Positions 1 to 7,127 of a stretch of 7,989 nt of DNA are shown here, in pieces (within the stretch, counting starts at the first letter, position 1; each line of letters starts with the position of its first letter). The translations under genes were made by a program, and so were the position numbers. The DNA is from Anaerolineaceae bacterium UBA3924. GTDB lineage: Bacteria; Chloroflexota; Anaerolineae; Anaerolineales; Anaerolineaceae. The DNA is taken from contig DGEO01000027.1 of NCBI GenBank assembly GCA_002385985.1, positions 114,206 through 122,194 of the forward strand, read 5' to 3'. The notes beneath the pieces were generated by a model. The model did not search any database. It was not told the origin of the DNA and was given only the letters and a program-made list of their open reading frames with translations.

Positions 1-1065
1 TCTCTCTACGAGGACCGCTCCGGTGTGCTGTGGGTGGGGACCTACGGCGCCGGGGTCAGCAAGTACAACCGCTACGCCAACAAGTTCACCATCTACGAGC
101 CGTCGGGTGAATCGCCCTACGGCCTGAGCGACGCCATCGTCCACGCCGTCTACGACGATTCGGCCGGTACGCTGTGGGTGGGGACCATGGACGGCGGCCT
201 GAACCGCATCAACCGCCAGACGGGGGAGGTGCGGGTCTTCCGCCACCAGATGACCGACCCCTCCAGCCTGAGCAGCGACGACGTGCGCGCCATCCTGCAG
301 GATTCCACCGGCGTGCTGTGGGTGGGCACCTCGGGCGGCGGGTTGAACCGCCTGAACACGCGCTCGGAGACGTTCGCCCAGTACAAGCATTCCCCCTCCT
401 ACCCGAACAGCCTGAGCGACAACATCATCACCGTGCTGTATGAGGACAGCCGGCACAATCTGTGGGTAGGAACCCGCTTCGGCGGGTTGGACCGCTTCAA
501 TCACGTCAACGGCACCTTCATCCACCACACCTTCCAGGCGGCAGACCCCTTCAGCCTGAGCGACAACCACGTCCGCGCAATTGCCGAGGACGGGGAAGGG
601 ACGCTGTGGGTGGGGACCGGCAACGGCCTCAACCGGATGGACCTGGAGACCCGGCAATTCACGCGCTTCTTCCACGACCCGGCGAACCCCGACACCATCG
701 CCAGCAGCCAGATCAACGCGCTGCTGTGGGACCCTGACGGCTGCCTGTGGATTGGCCTGAACCTGGCCGGGCTTGACCGGCTTGATCTCAAGACCATGCA
801 GATCCGGCACTACACCGAGCGGGACGGGCTGCCCAACGACACGGTGAACGCCATTGTGCGGGATGATGAGGGCTTCCTCTGGCTGAGCACCAACCGGGGC
901 CTTTCCCGCTTTGACCCGAAGACGGAGACCTTCCGCAATTACGACCTGGAGGACGGGCTGCCGGGGAACGAGTTCAACCCGGGGGCTGCCTTCAGGAACG
1001 CGCAGGGCGATATTTACTTCGGCGGGTTGAGCGGGCTGATCGCCTTCCATCCTGCCACGCTGGCG
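1..1065 (+). repeat. Eight tandem Reg_prop beta-propeller repeats inside the sensor kinase
   Basis: Each repeat carries an LWVGT-like strand followed by a GGLNR-like turn. The aligned aromatic codon of that strand begins at bases 31, 175, 319, 463, 607, 748, 880 and 1015. The steps are 144, 144, 144, 144, 141, 132 and 135 bases, so the first five repeats are exactly 48 codons apart and later ones are shorter. The last two have drifted (FLWLST, then DIYFGG). DNA similarity is visible across the copies, for example the core ctgtgggtggggacc recurs almost unchanged. Propellers of this family usually have seven blades and often come in pairs, so more repeats are expected upstream of the window. 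Confidence 0.9.
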
Positions 1066-2730
1066 GCCAACCCCAACCCGCCGCCGGTGGTGATCACCGC
1101 CTATAAAGAGTTCAATCAGGTGGTCGCCGAGAACCTGAAAGAGGGGCAGGAGATCGAGCTGCCCTACTCGGTGAACTTCATCTCCTTCGAGTTCGTCTCG
1201 CTGGATTTCAACGCCCCGGCCAAGAACCAGTACGCCTACAAGCTGGAAGGTTTTGACCGGGACTGGGTGGAGGCCGGGAACCGGCGCTACGTGAACTACA
1301 CCAACCTGCAGGGCGGGAACTACGTCTTCCGGGTGCGCGGGTCGAACAACGACGGTGTGTGGAACGAGGCTGGCGCTTCCATCCGGCTGCGGGTGATCCC
1401 GCCCTTCTGGCAGACCTGGTGGTTCATCAGCCTGCTGGCGGTCGCTCTGGGCGGCTCGGTCTGGGGCGTGTACTACCTGCGCATGAAGAGCATGGAGACG
1501 CTCAACCGCAACCTGGAACAGCAGGTGCGCGAGCGCACGCTGGAAATCGAGCGCCGCCGCGAGGTGGCTGAAGGCCTGCGCGAGATCCTGGCGATCTTGA
1601 ACTCCAACCGGCCGCTGCAGGAAAGCCTGGAGTACATCATTTCGCAGATCGTGCGGCTGATGCAGGCTGACGCCGCCATCATCCTGGAGAAAAACAGCGA
1701 GTGCGTGGAAGTGCTGGTCTCCAACCTGGCTCCCGAAGAACTGGCGCACTTTGGCGACTGCGTGCCCGGCTGGGCCGCGGAAAAGATCCTGGACGGGGAA
1801 ACGCTGCAGGTGGAGGAGGTGGGCGAGTACCTGTCGCAGCATCCCGAACTGGAATCCTCCCTGCTCAACGGCGAGCGTGCGCTGCTGGGCTTCCCCATGT
1901 CGATCGGCTCCAGCGTCGACGGCGGGCTGCTGCTGATGTTCAACCAGCCGCGCCGCTTCAGCGAGGAAGATCTCAAGACCGGATTCTCCTTCGCCGACCA
2001 GGCGACGCTGGCCATCGCCAATGCGCGGCTGCGCGCCCATGCCGAGGAGCTGGCCGTTTCTGCCGAGCGCAGCCGCCTGGCCCGCGACCTGCACGACGCG
2101 GTCACCCAGACTCTGTTCGCCACCAGCATCATCGCCGAGGTGCTGCCCGCGATCTGGGAGCGCAATCCGGAGGAGGGGAGGAAGCGCCTGCAGGAGATCA
2201 GCGAGCTGACCCGCGGCGCGCTGGCGGAGATGCGCACGCTGCTGCTGGAGCTGCGTCCGGCCGCGCTGCTGAACACGCCGGTGGATGAGCTGCTGCAGCA
2301 GCTGTGCGAGGCCTTCCAGGGCCGGAGGCGCATCCCGGTTGAGTTCACTGCGGACGACGACCTGGAGGCGCTGCCGCCCGAGGTCCAGGTGGTGTTTTAC
2401 CGGGTGGCCCAGGAAGCGTTCAACAACATCGCCAAGCACGCCAACGCCAGCCAGGTGTGGGTCAGCCTGACCTGCGCCGGCAGTCAGGTGGTGCTGCAGG
2501 TGAAAGACAACGGCGTCGGGTTCAACCCGGACCGGACCCCGTCCGGCCATCTGGGTCTGGCGATCATGCGCGAGCGGGCGCAGATCGTCGGCGCGGCGCT
2601 GGACCTGCAAAGCGCCCCCGGGCAGGGCACATTGGTGCGGCTCTCCTGGCAGGATGGAAACGGCGCCCAGCCCGGCCCGGCCGAACAGAAGCAGGAAACC
2701 ATCATCCCGCCGGGCGACCAGCACCGTTGA
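1..2730 (+). CDS. Beta-propeller (Reg_prop/Y_Y_Y) sensor histidine kinase with GAF and HisKA_3 core, 5'-truncated
   Basis: The frame is open from base 1 to a TGA at 2728-2730, giving 909 visible residues; the true start lies upstream. Domain order (residue 1 = codon at base 1): residues 1-350 hold eight propeller repeats of the LWVGT..GGLNR type; 360-466 form a Y_Y_Y domain with YAYKLEGFDRDW near 411; 472-492 is a hydrophobic membrane helix; 493-525 is a charged coiled coil; 526-680 is a GAF-like domain. The HisKA_3 dimerisation/phosphorylation region follows, with RDLHDAVTQ and the predicted phospho-acceptor His698 (bases 2092-2094). The ATPase has an N box (EAFNNIAKHA, from residue 805), DNGVGF (from 836) and GHLGLAIMRERA (from 849). 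The likely role is extracytoplasmic ligand sensing followed by autophosphorylation and phosphotransfer to a NarL-type regulator, none of which is visible. It has no receiver or AraC domain, unlike Bacteroidota hybrid sensors. The GAF ligand and the stimulus are unknown. Confidence 0.93.
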   Translation, partial: SLYEDRSGVLWVGTYGAGVSKYNRYANKFTIYEPSGESPYGLSDAIVHAVYDDSAGTLWVGTMDGGLNRINRQTGEVRVFRHQMTDPSSLSSDDVRAILQDSTGVLWVGTSGGGLNRLNTRSETFAQYKHSPSYPNSLSDNIITVLYEDSRHNLWVGTRFGGLDRFNHVNGTFIHHTFQAADPFSLSDNHVRAIAEDGEGTLWVGTGNGLNRMDLETRQFTRFFHDPANPDTIASSQINALLWDPDGCLWIGLNLAGLDRLDLKTMQIRHYTERDGLPNDTVNAIVRDDEGFLWLSTNRGLSRFDPKTETFRNYDLEDGLPGNEFNPGAAFRNAQGDIYFGGLSGLIAFHPATLAANPNPPPVVITAYKEFNQVVAENLKEGQEIELPYSVNFISFEFVSLDFNAPAKNQYAYKLEGFDRDWVEAGNRRYVNYTNLQGGNYVFRVRGSNNDGVWNEAGASIRLRVIPPFWQTWWFISLLAVALGGSVWGVYYLRMKSMETLNRNLEQQVRERTLEIERRREVAEGLREILAILNSNRPLQESLEYIISQIVRLMQADAAIILEKNSECVEVLVSNLAPEELAHFGDCVPGWAAEKILDGETLQVEEVGEYLSQHPELESSLLNGERALLGFPMSIGSSVDGGLLLMFNQPRRFSEEDLKTGFSFADQATLAIANARLRAHAEELAVSAERSRLARDLHDAVTQTLFATSIIAEVLPAIWERNPEEGRKRLQEISELTRGALAEMRTLLLELRPAALLNTPVDELLQQLCEAFQGRRRIPVEFTADDDLEALPPEVQVVFYRVAQEAFNNIAKHANASQVWVSLTCAGSQVVLQVKDNGVGFNPDRTPSGHLGLAIMRERAQIVGAALDLQSAPGQGTLVRLSWQDGNGAQPGPAEQKQETIIPPGDQHR

Positions 2731-2736
2731 AGAAAA

Positions 2737-2759
2737 CGCCCCCTCGGAAAGAGGGGGCG
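2737..2759 (-). terminator. Intrinsic terminator shared by convergent genes
   Basis: A perfect 9-bp GC-rich stem, CGCCCCCTC (2737-2745) against GAGGGGGCG (2751-2759), closes a 5-base loop. Read on the minus strand the hairpin is followed by TTTTCTTC and lies 31 bases past the stop of the GH38 gene, a good rho-independent terminator for the glycosidase operon. Read on the plus strand it starts 6 bases past the kinase stop but is followed by ATCTCTACC, a poor T-run, so it should stop kinase transcripts less efficiently. Confidence 0.85.
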
Positions 2760-2790
2760 ATCTCTACCGGATGCTGAGCGGTTCCAGAGC

Positions 2791-5622
2791 CTAATCTGCT
2801 GCAGGGCTGAAGCCCAGGGTTACGATCTGGCGGGGTTTGACCGCCAGCCGGAGCGGGCTGCCCTCCAGCGGCTCCACTTCCGTCTCGTCCAGGCGCAGGA
2901 GCGCAGCCTGGCGGAAGGGCAGCGCGGTCTGCACCTGCAGGTCCAGGGACTGGCCGGTGGCGTTGTATCCGCGCAGCACCACCCGGGGGCTGTCTTCGGC
3001 GGTTTTCAACGCCGTAACGATCCAGCCGGCCGGCTCAATCGAGAAGAAGGCGCCGGCAGCCGGCAGCTGGCCGCCGTGCAGGCCGGTCAGCGCGGCCCGC
3101 GGAGGCAGGTCAAAGGCGTAAGCCGCCGGGGCTGGCTCGAGCCAGTCGCCCTGGTGCGGCAGCACAGCGTACTCGAAGCGCCAGGCGCCCGTCATCTGCG
3201 CGGTCTCCAGCGGGTAGGGCGGCCCGGCCAGGCTCTTGCGGTTCCAGAGGTCCCGGCGGGCCAGCCAGCCGGTGCAGCGCAGCAGGGTCAGGGCGATCTC
3301 CGTTCCGCCGTCTTCCCGGCGGGCGACCTCCACCTCCGGCAGGCCGCGGTTGGCGATCATCAACCCGGCGCCGTCCGCCGCGATGCTGGTGAACAGCCGC
3401 TGCGGAACCTCCGGGCGGGGGAACTCGGCCCAGTCGTCCTCGTAAGGGGGAATACCGAGCGGTCGCTCGACCACCTCGAAATGCCCGTCGTGCAGCGCCG
3501 AGTCCGCCGCGAAGGGGGCCGGGAAGTGTACCCGCAGGCGGTGATCCCGGGCCGGGTTGTGCACCACGGTTTCAATGTCCAGCCGGGGAACGCCGCTCAG
3601 CAGGCGGGCGCGGGTGGTCAGCCGCAGGGTCAGCCGTTCGGCGCTGCGGCTGCGCCGGTCCTCGCTCAGCCCGGCCGGGACGCTCATCTCCAGCTCGGCC
3701 ACCAGCGCGGACTCGGCGACGTTCTCTTCACGGCGGGCCGAGACCAGACGGGCGGTGACCACCTCATCCTGCTCCACCGGGCAGTAGTTGTACGAATCGC
3801 CCCGGTCCCCGGTATCGACGAAGCGGTTGAGGCCCTCATAGACCTGGCCCGTGCGCTTATCCAGCAGCGCCAGCGTGCCGTCCTCAGCCAGCAGGGCCTG
3901 GAGGAACTCGTTTTCAATTACCAGGTCTTTACCGGCCGCCGGCCGGGCCTCCGCCGGCAGGCTGGAAACCGGCCGCAGCCAGTACGTGCGAAAGCCCAGT
4001 GCGGGCAGGTCGCGGGCCAGCCAGCGCACATGCGCGGTCGCCAGCTTGCGGCCGCGCAGCCGGTAGGTCAATCCTTCCCCGGAAAGAGTATCGGCCAGGC
4101 CGCCAAGCAGGGTCTCCACGGCTTCCTGCTCCGGCTCGTGGAAGGGGCTGACGGTGAAATCCACCTCCACCGTGCTGCCCTGCCGGCGAACCGCGGCGTC
4201 GATAATGCTCAACCCGCCGATGCGCCCCAGGGTCAGCTGCACCCACTGCTCGCGCAGCGCCTCGCGGTCCAGCTCCTGGACCTCCAGCTCCCCGCCGCCC
4301 TGCAGGTCGATCTCGGCGGGCACGGCCCGGCCGGTCTCGTCCACCAGTTCAAAGGCGCCCATGCCCACCGGCAGACGGAAATCCGCCTCTACCGGCCCGG
4401 TCTGAGGGAAGGGGGAGGGGTTGAAGACCACCAGCGCCGCGCCTGCCGTGACGCCTTCCGGCGGGCGGGTATCGGTTTCCCCGGCGATGGCGGACAGGTT
4501 CTGCGCCACCAGCATATTACCCATCTGCTCGATCGCATCCTGGCGGACTTTGACTTCTTCATAGACCGGGTCCACGGAGCAGCCGCAGATGGTGTCATGC
4601 GGGTGGCATTCCAGCAGCAGCTTCCAGGCGGCGCGGACCACCTCGGAGGGCTTTTTCAGCGTCCCGTTCCGGCCGTCACAGCCGAGCCACTCAGCCAGCG
4701 CGCTGGTCGGCTCGGCCCAGCGCTCCAGCAGGTTTTCGCAGTCGTGGTTGCGCTGCTTGACGTGCATGCGAGCGGACAGAACACCCGGCAGCAGGTCGTG
4801 CCGCTTGGGTGAGCGCAGCTCGCCGCGCACGACGGGCAGGTCCAGGCCTCGTTCGGCGACTTCCTGAGCCATGGCCTGCACATACTCCGGCAGGGAGGAA
4901 TGCAGCACCCGGTCCGTCAGGCGCTCCTGCGTGCAGGCAATGGCCCGCGAGGTGCCGGGAGCCGGCTCGGTGTGGTCGGTGCCGTACATGAGCAGCAGCT
5001 GGCCGGTCTGCGCCCGGTCCCTGATCTGATCGGCCGCCACCCGCACCGCTTCGGCGAACTGCTCCGGCAGGCCGGCGGGCAGGTGGAAGGCGTTGCCGTA
5101 GCCGAACGGCAGGTAGGCCAGCAGCACGCGCGAGCCGTCCGGCGACTCCCAGAACAGCTCGCAGGGCTGGACGTCCAGCCCGCGGCGCAGCACAGCGGCG
5201 GAAATACCGAACCCGTTCAGGATCTGCGGCATCTGGCCGATGTGCCCGAAGGGGTCAGGCAGGTAGCCGATGTCCATGCGGCTGCCGAACGCCCGGGTGA
5301 CCCGCTCGCCGCGCAGCAGGTTGCGAATGGTGGCCTCCGGGCTGACCAGGAACTCGTCCGGCAGGATGTACCAGGGCCCGATGGAGATGCGCCCGGCCTG
5401 CACGGCGGCCTGCAGATCGGCGGCGCGTTCCGGGCGCACGGCCAGATAGTCTTCCAGGGTGATGGTCTGCCCGTCGAGCATGAAGTTGCGGTACTCCGGC
5501 TCGGCGGCCAGGATGTCCAGCAGGGTGTCGATGGTGTGCACCAGCCGCAGGCGAAATTCCTGGAACGGCTGGTACCACTCGCGGTCCCAGTGAGTGTGGG
5601 GGAGAATGTGGATGGTGTTCAT
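2791..5622 (-). CDS. GH38 alpha-mannosidase (MngB / bacterial GH38 type)
   Basis: The 943-residue protein should hydrolyse alpha-mannosides with retention, using a zinc-dependent GH38 site. The N-terminal catalytic domain (about 3-270) begins with HILPHTHWDREWY, giving predicted zinc ligands His11 and Asp13. GYLPDPFGHIGQMPQIL supplies the likely nucleophile and ligand Asp123. GTDHTEP lies near 214. The helical middle domain (about 275-370) has GVLSARMHVKQ and ends in ECHPHDTICGCSVD, whose His342 is the expected fourth zinc ligand. The rest is the beta-sandwich C-terminal region. The HPHDTICGCS form resembles E. coli MngB (mannosylglycerate hydrolase) and streptococcal GH38 rather than eukaryotic Golgi or lysosomal enzymes. 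There is no signal peptide, so it is cytoplasmic. The ATG directly follows the GH1 stop codon, and an AAGGA lies 10 bases upstream within the GH1 gene. The stop is TAG. The true substrate (mannosylglycerate, manno-oligosaccharide or trimmed N-glycan) cannot be decided from sequence. Confidence 0.95.
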   Translation of the reverse strand: MNTIHILPHTHWDREWYQPFQEFRLRLVHTIDTLLDILAAEPEYRNFMLDGQTITLEDYLAVRPERAADLQAAVQAGRISIGPWYILPDEFLVSPEATIRNLLRGERVTRAFGSRMDIGYLPDPFGHIGQMPQILNGFGISAAVLRRGLDVQPCELFWESPDGSRVLLAYLPFGYGNAFHLPAGLPEQFAEAVRVAADQIRDRAQTGQLLLMYGTDHTEPAPGTSRAIACTQERLTDRVLHSSLPEYVQAMAQEVAERGLDLPVVRGELRSPKRHDLLPGVLSARMHVKQRNHDCENLLERWAEPTSALAEWLGCDGRNGTLKKPSEVVRAAWKLLLECHPHDTICGCSVDPVYEEVKVRQDAIEQMGNMLVAQNLSAIAGETDTRPPEGVTAGAALVVFNPSPFPQTGPVEADFRLPVGMGAFELVDETGRAVPAEIDLQGGGELEVQELDREALREQWVQLTLGRIGGLSIIDAAVRRQGSTVEVDFTVSPFHEPEQEAVETLLGGLADTLSGEGLTYRLRGRKLATAHVRWLARDLPALGFRTYWLRPVSSLPAEARPAAGKDLVIENEFLQALLAEDGTLALLDKRTGQVYEGLNRFVDTGDRGDSYNYCPVEQDEVVTARLVSARREENVAESALVAELEMSVPAGLSEDRRSRSAERLTLRLTTRARLLSGVPRLDIETVVHNPARDHRLRVHFPAPFAADSALHDGHFEVVERPLGIPPYEDDWAEFPRPEVPQRLFTSIAADGAGLMIANRGLPEVEVARREDGGTEIALTLLRCTGWLARRDLWNRKSLAGPPYPLETAQMTGAWRFEYAVLPHQGDWLEPAPAAYAFDLPPRAALTGLHGGQLPAAGAFFSIEPAGWIVTALKTAEDSPRVVLRGYNATGQSLDLQVQTALPFRQAALLRLDETEVEPLEGSPLRLAVKPRQIVTLGFSPAAD

Positions 5623-6984
5623 TTAGATCTGTTCCTTGACTGCAGCGAAGCCGTGATCGCGGATCACCCGGGCAAACCAGTGCCCGCTGTCCTTGATGAT
5701 GCGCTGCTGGGTCTCAAAATCGACGTAGACCAGTCCGAAGCGCATTTTGTAGCCGTAGGCCCACTCAAAATTGTCCAGCAGCGACCAGACAAGATAAGCC
5801 TCGACCGGCACGCCCTCGTCCATGGCGCGGCGCACCTGAACCAGGTGATCGAGCAGGTAGGCGGTGCGCCGGAAATCGCGCACGCGGCCGTCCGCGTCCA
5901 CTCCGTCGGGCACGGGCACGCCGTTTTCGGTGATCCAGATGCTGGCCGGGTGGTAATCCCGCCAGACGCGGGCCAGCACTTCGTAGATGCCGGGCGGGTA
6001 GATCTCCCACATCTGCGAGTAGGGGCTGCCCTCCGGCTGGACCGGCTCGGCCTGGATCCAGGGGATATCCGGGTTGTGGCGGATGACGTCGCGGGAGTAG
6101 TAGTTGATGCCCAGAAAATCGAGCGGGGCGGATGCGGCGTCCAGGTCACCCGGGCGGACGTCGGGGAAGAGCCCGGGGAAACCGGCCTGCAGCTCGGCCG
6201 GGTAGCGGCCGTGGAAGAGTGGGTCGAGGAACAGGCGGGTCAGGATCAGGTCGTACCGGCCGGCGGCGGCCAGGTCGTCCTCGCTCTGGCTTGCCGGCTG
6301 CACGCTCGAGAGGGTCAGCGCGATGCCGATCTTCGGGTGATTGCTGCACAGCGAGCGCAGCGCCTGGACCGCCTGCCCGTGGGCTATCAGCTGGGTGTGC
6401 GCCGCCTGCAGAGCAGCCTTCGCGTCGCGCCAGCCGGGGGCGTGATCACCGGTGTAATGCCCGGCGAAAGCGGCCACCCAGGGCTCGTTGAGCGTGATCC
6501 AGGCAGGCACCCGGTCGCCCAGCCGCCTGGCGGCGACAGCGGCATACTCGCCGAAGGCGTCCGCGGTTTCCCGGCTGGGCCATCCGCCTTTGTCCTGCAG
6601 CGCCTGCGGCAGGTCCCAGTGGAACAGCGTCACCACCGGCTGGATGCCCGCCGCCAGCAGCCCGTCCACCAGACGGTCGTAAAAGTCCAGCCCGGCGGGG
6701 TTAACCCGTCCGGTACCTTCCGGCAGGACGCGCGGCCAGGAGATGGAAAAGCGGAAGGCCTGCAGGCCCAGCGAGCGCATCAGCGCTACATCCTCGGGCC
6801 AGCGGTGGTAGAAATCTGCGGCAGTATCCCCGGTTGAGCGGTCCTGGATGTTGCCGGGAGTGTGGGCGAAGGTGTCCCAGATGGAAGGCCCTTTTCCGTC
6901 CTCCTGCCAGGCGCCTTCGATTTGATACGCGGAGGTGGCAGTCCCCCAGATAAAGGAATCCGGAAAGCGAACGAAGTCAGTCAT
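5623..6984 (-). CDS. GH1 beta-glucosidase (broad beta-glycosidase)
   Basis: The 453-residue protein has the usual length and full motif set of GH1 retaining beta-glycosidases. The N-terminal signature is FIWGTATSAYQIEGA (11-25, glycone-binding Gln21), and HWD is at 122-124. TLNEPW holds the acid/base Glu167, INYYSRD is at 293-299, and ITENG holds the nucleophile Glu353. WSLLDNFEW (400-408) follows. The Glu-Trp pair there (408-409) is typical of enzymes for non-phosphorylated glucosides or galactosides; 6-phospho-beta-glucosidases carry different residues at this point. With no signal peptide it is cytoplasmic and likely cleaves imported cellobiose-like or other beta-glycosides. The chosen ATG at 6984 begins MTDFVRFPDSF, the normal GH1 N-terminus, and has AAGGA 9 bases upstream. 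The frame can be extended to a TTG at 7017, but that start lacks a ribosome binding site and sits on the predicted transcription start. It is the first gene of the two-gene operon with GH38. Confidence 0.96.
   Translation of the reverse strand: MTDFVRFPDSFIWGTATSAYQIEGAWQEDGKGPSIWDTFAHTPGNIQDRSTGDTAADFYHRWPEDVALMRSLGLQAFRFSISWPRVLPEGTGRVNPAGLDFYDRLVDGLLAAGIQPVVTLFHWDLPQALQDKGGWPSRETADAFGEYAAVAARRLGDRVPAWITLNEPWVAAFAGHYTGDHAPGWRDAKAALQAAHTQLIAHGQAVQALRSLCSNHPKIGIALTLSSVQPASQSEDDLAAAGRYDLILTRLFLDPLFHGRYPAELQAGFPGLFPDVRPGDLDAASAPLDFLGINYYSRDVIRHNPDIPWIQAEPVQPEGSPYSQMWEIYPPGIYEVLARVWRDYHPASIWITENGVPVPDGVDADGRVRDFRRTAYLLDHLVQVRRAMDEGVPVEAYLVWSLLDNFEWAYGYKMRFGLVYVDFETQQRIIKDSGHWFARVIRDHGFAAVKEQI
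5633..5637 (-). promoter_or_regulatory. Ribosome binding site of the GH38 gene, inside the GH1 coding end
   Basis: AAGGA on the minus strand lies 10 bases before the GH38 ATG and overlaps the Lys-Glu codons four and three from the GH1 stop. Stop and start form TAAATG with no gap, so ribosomes finishing GH1 can restart on GH38. This supports one mRNA and translational coupling. Confidence 0.7.
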
Positions 6985-6993
6985 GATGCAGGT

Positions 6994-6998
6994 TCCTT
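6994..6998 (-). promoter_or_regulatory. Ribosome binding site of the GH1 gene
   Basis: AAGGA (within AAAGGA) on the minus strand lies 9 bases before the ATG at 6984. It decides the start in favour of this ATG over the in-frame TTG at 7017, which has no comparable purine-rich site. Confidence 0.7.
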
Positions 6999-7021
6999 TG
7001 ACTGGCGCTGGATTCAAAGTT

Positions 7022-7030
7022 AGTGTACCA
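7022..7030 (-). promoter_or_regulatory. Candidate extended -10 promoter for the GH1-GH38 operon
   Basis: On the minus strand this reads TGGTACACT: a TGn extension followed by TACACT, matching the -10 consensus at 4 of 6 bases. Transcription would start near 7015 and leave a leader of about 30 bases. No good -35 box is seen 16-18 bases upstream. No operator-like palindrome was identified. The call rests on position and a partial match only. Confidence 0.35.
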
Positions 7031-7070
7031 CGGAGCGGGGCGGCGAGCCTCGCAGGGACAGGCCCGATTG

Positions 7071-7079
7071 TGGCATAAT
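7071..7079 (+). promoter_or_regulatory. Candidate extended -10 promoter for the aminotransferase gene
   Basis: TGGCATAAT has the TGn extension and matches TATAAT at 5 of 6 bases. It opens an AT-rich stretch (about 7074-7097) that stands out from the GC-rich surroundings. Transcription would start near 7086, leaving a leader of about 42 bases that contains the hairpin at 7099-7114. No convincing -35 box is seen. A second AT-rich hexamer, TATTAT at 7085-7090, is a weaker alternative. Confidence 0.42.
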
Positions 7080-7098
7080 GAGACTATTATTCTTAAGT

Positions 7099-7114
7099 CA
7101 CTCCAGGCGGAGTG
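7099..7114 (+). other. Small hairpin in the leader of the aminotransferase gene
   Basis: CACTCC (7099-7104) and GGAGTG (7109-7114) form a perfect 6-bp stem around a 4-base AGGC loop, extendable by one T-G wobble pair. Its 3' arm touches the ribosome binding site. There is no T-run, so it is not a terminator. It could tune ribosome access, or be chance. Confidence 0.35.
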
Positions 7115-7120
7115 GGAGGT
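7114..7120 (+). promoter_or_regulatory. Strong ribosome binding site of the aminotransferase gene
   Basis: GGGAGGT lies 7 bases before the ATG at 7128, the best ribosome binding site in the window. It supports this start, which also matches the expected N-terminus of the family (short lead, then VPGPV). Confidence 0.85.
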
Positions 7121-7127
7121 AGTCAGT

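Noticed and set aside
1..1065. CRISPR-like or satellite repeat array, because of the regular 144-base spacing
   Set aside because: The repeats are in frame within one open reading frame and encode LWVGT-type propeller blades. There are no identical short direct repeats with unique spacers.
1473..2348. Minus-strand open frame of 291 codons opposite the kinase
   Set aside because: The product is Ser/Arg-rich with no motif, and it is antisense to the GAF and HisKA_3 region of the kinase, which has strong motif evidence.
3076..4812. Plus-strand open frame of 578 codons opposite the GH38 gene
   Set aside because: It lies wholly antisense to a gene with clear GH38 catalytic motifs. Its translation is low-complexity Gly/Ala/Arg/Gln/Val-rich with no recognisable domain, as expected from the reverse strand of GC-rich coding sequence with few stops.
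4900..6837. Plus-strand open frame of 645 codons opposite the GH38 start and most of the GH1 gene
   Set aside because: It spans the antisense of two well-supported genes and their junction, has no domain-like sequence or proper ribosome binding site, and is best explained by codon bias leaving the opposite frame open.
6985..7017. Eleven-residue N-terminal extension of the GH1 protein from a TTG at 7017
   Set aside because: The upstream start is TTG without a ribosome binding site and coincides with the likely transcription start. The ATG at 6984 has AAGGA 9 bases upstream and gives the standard GH1 N-terminus.
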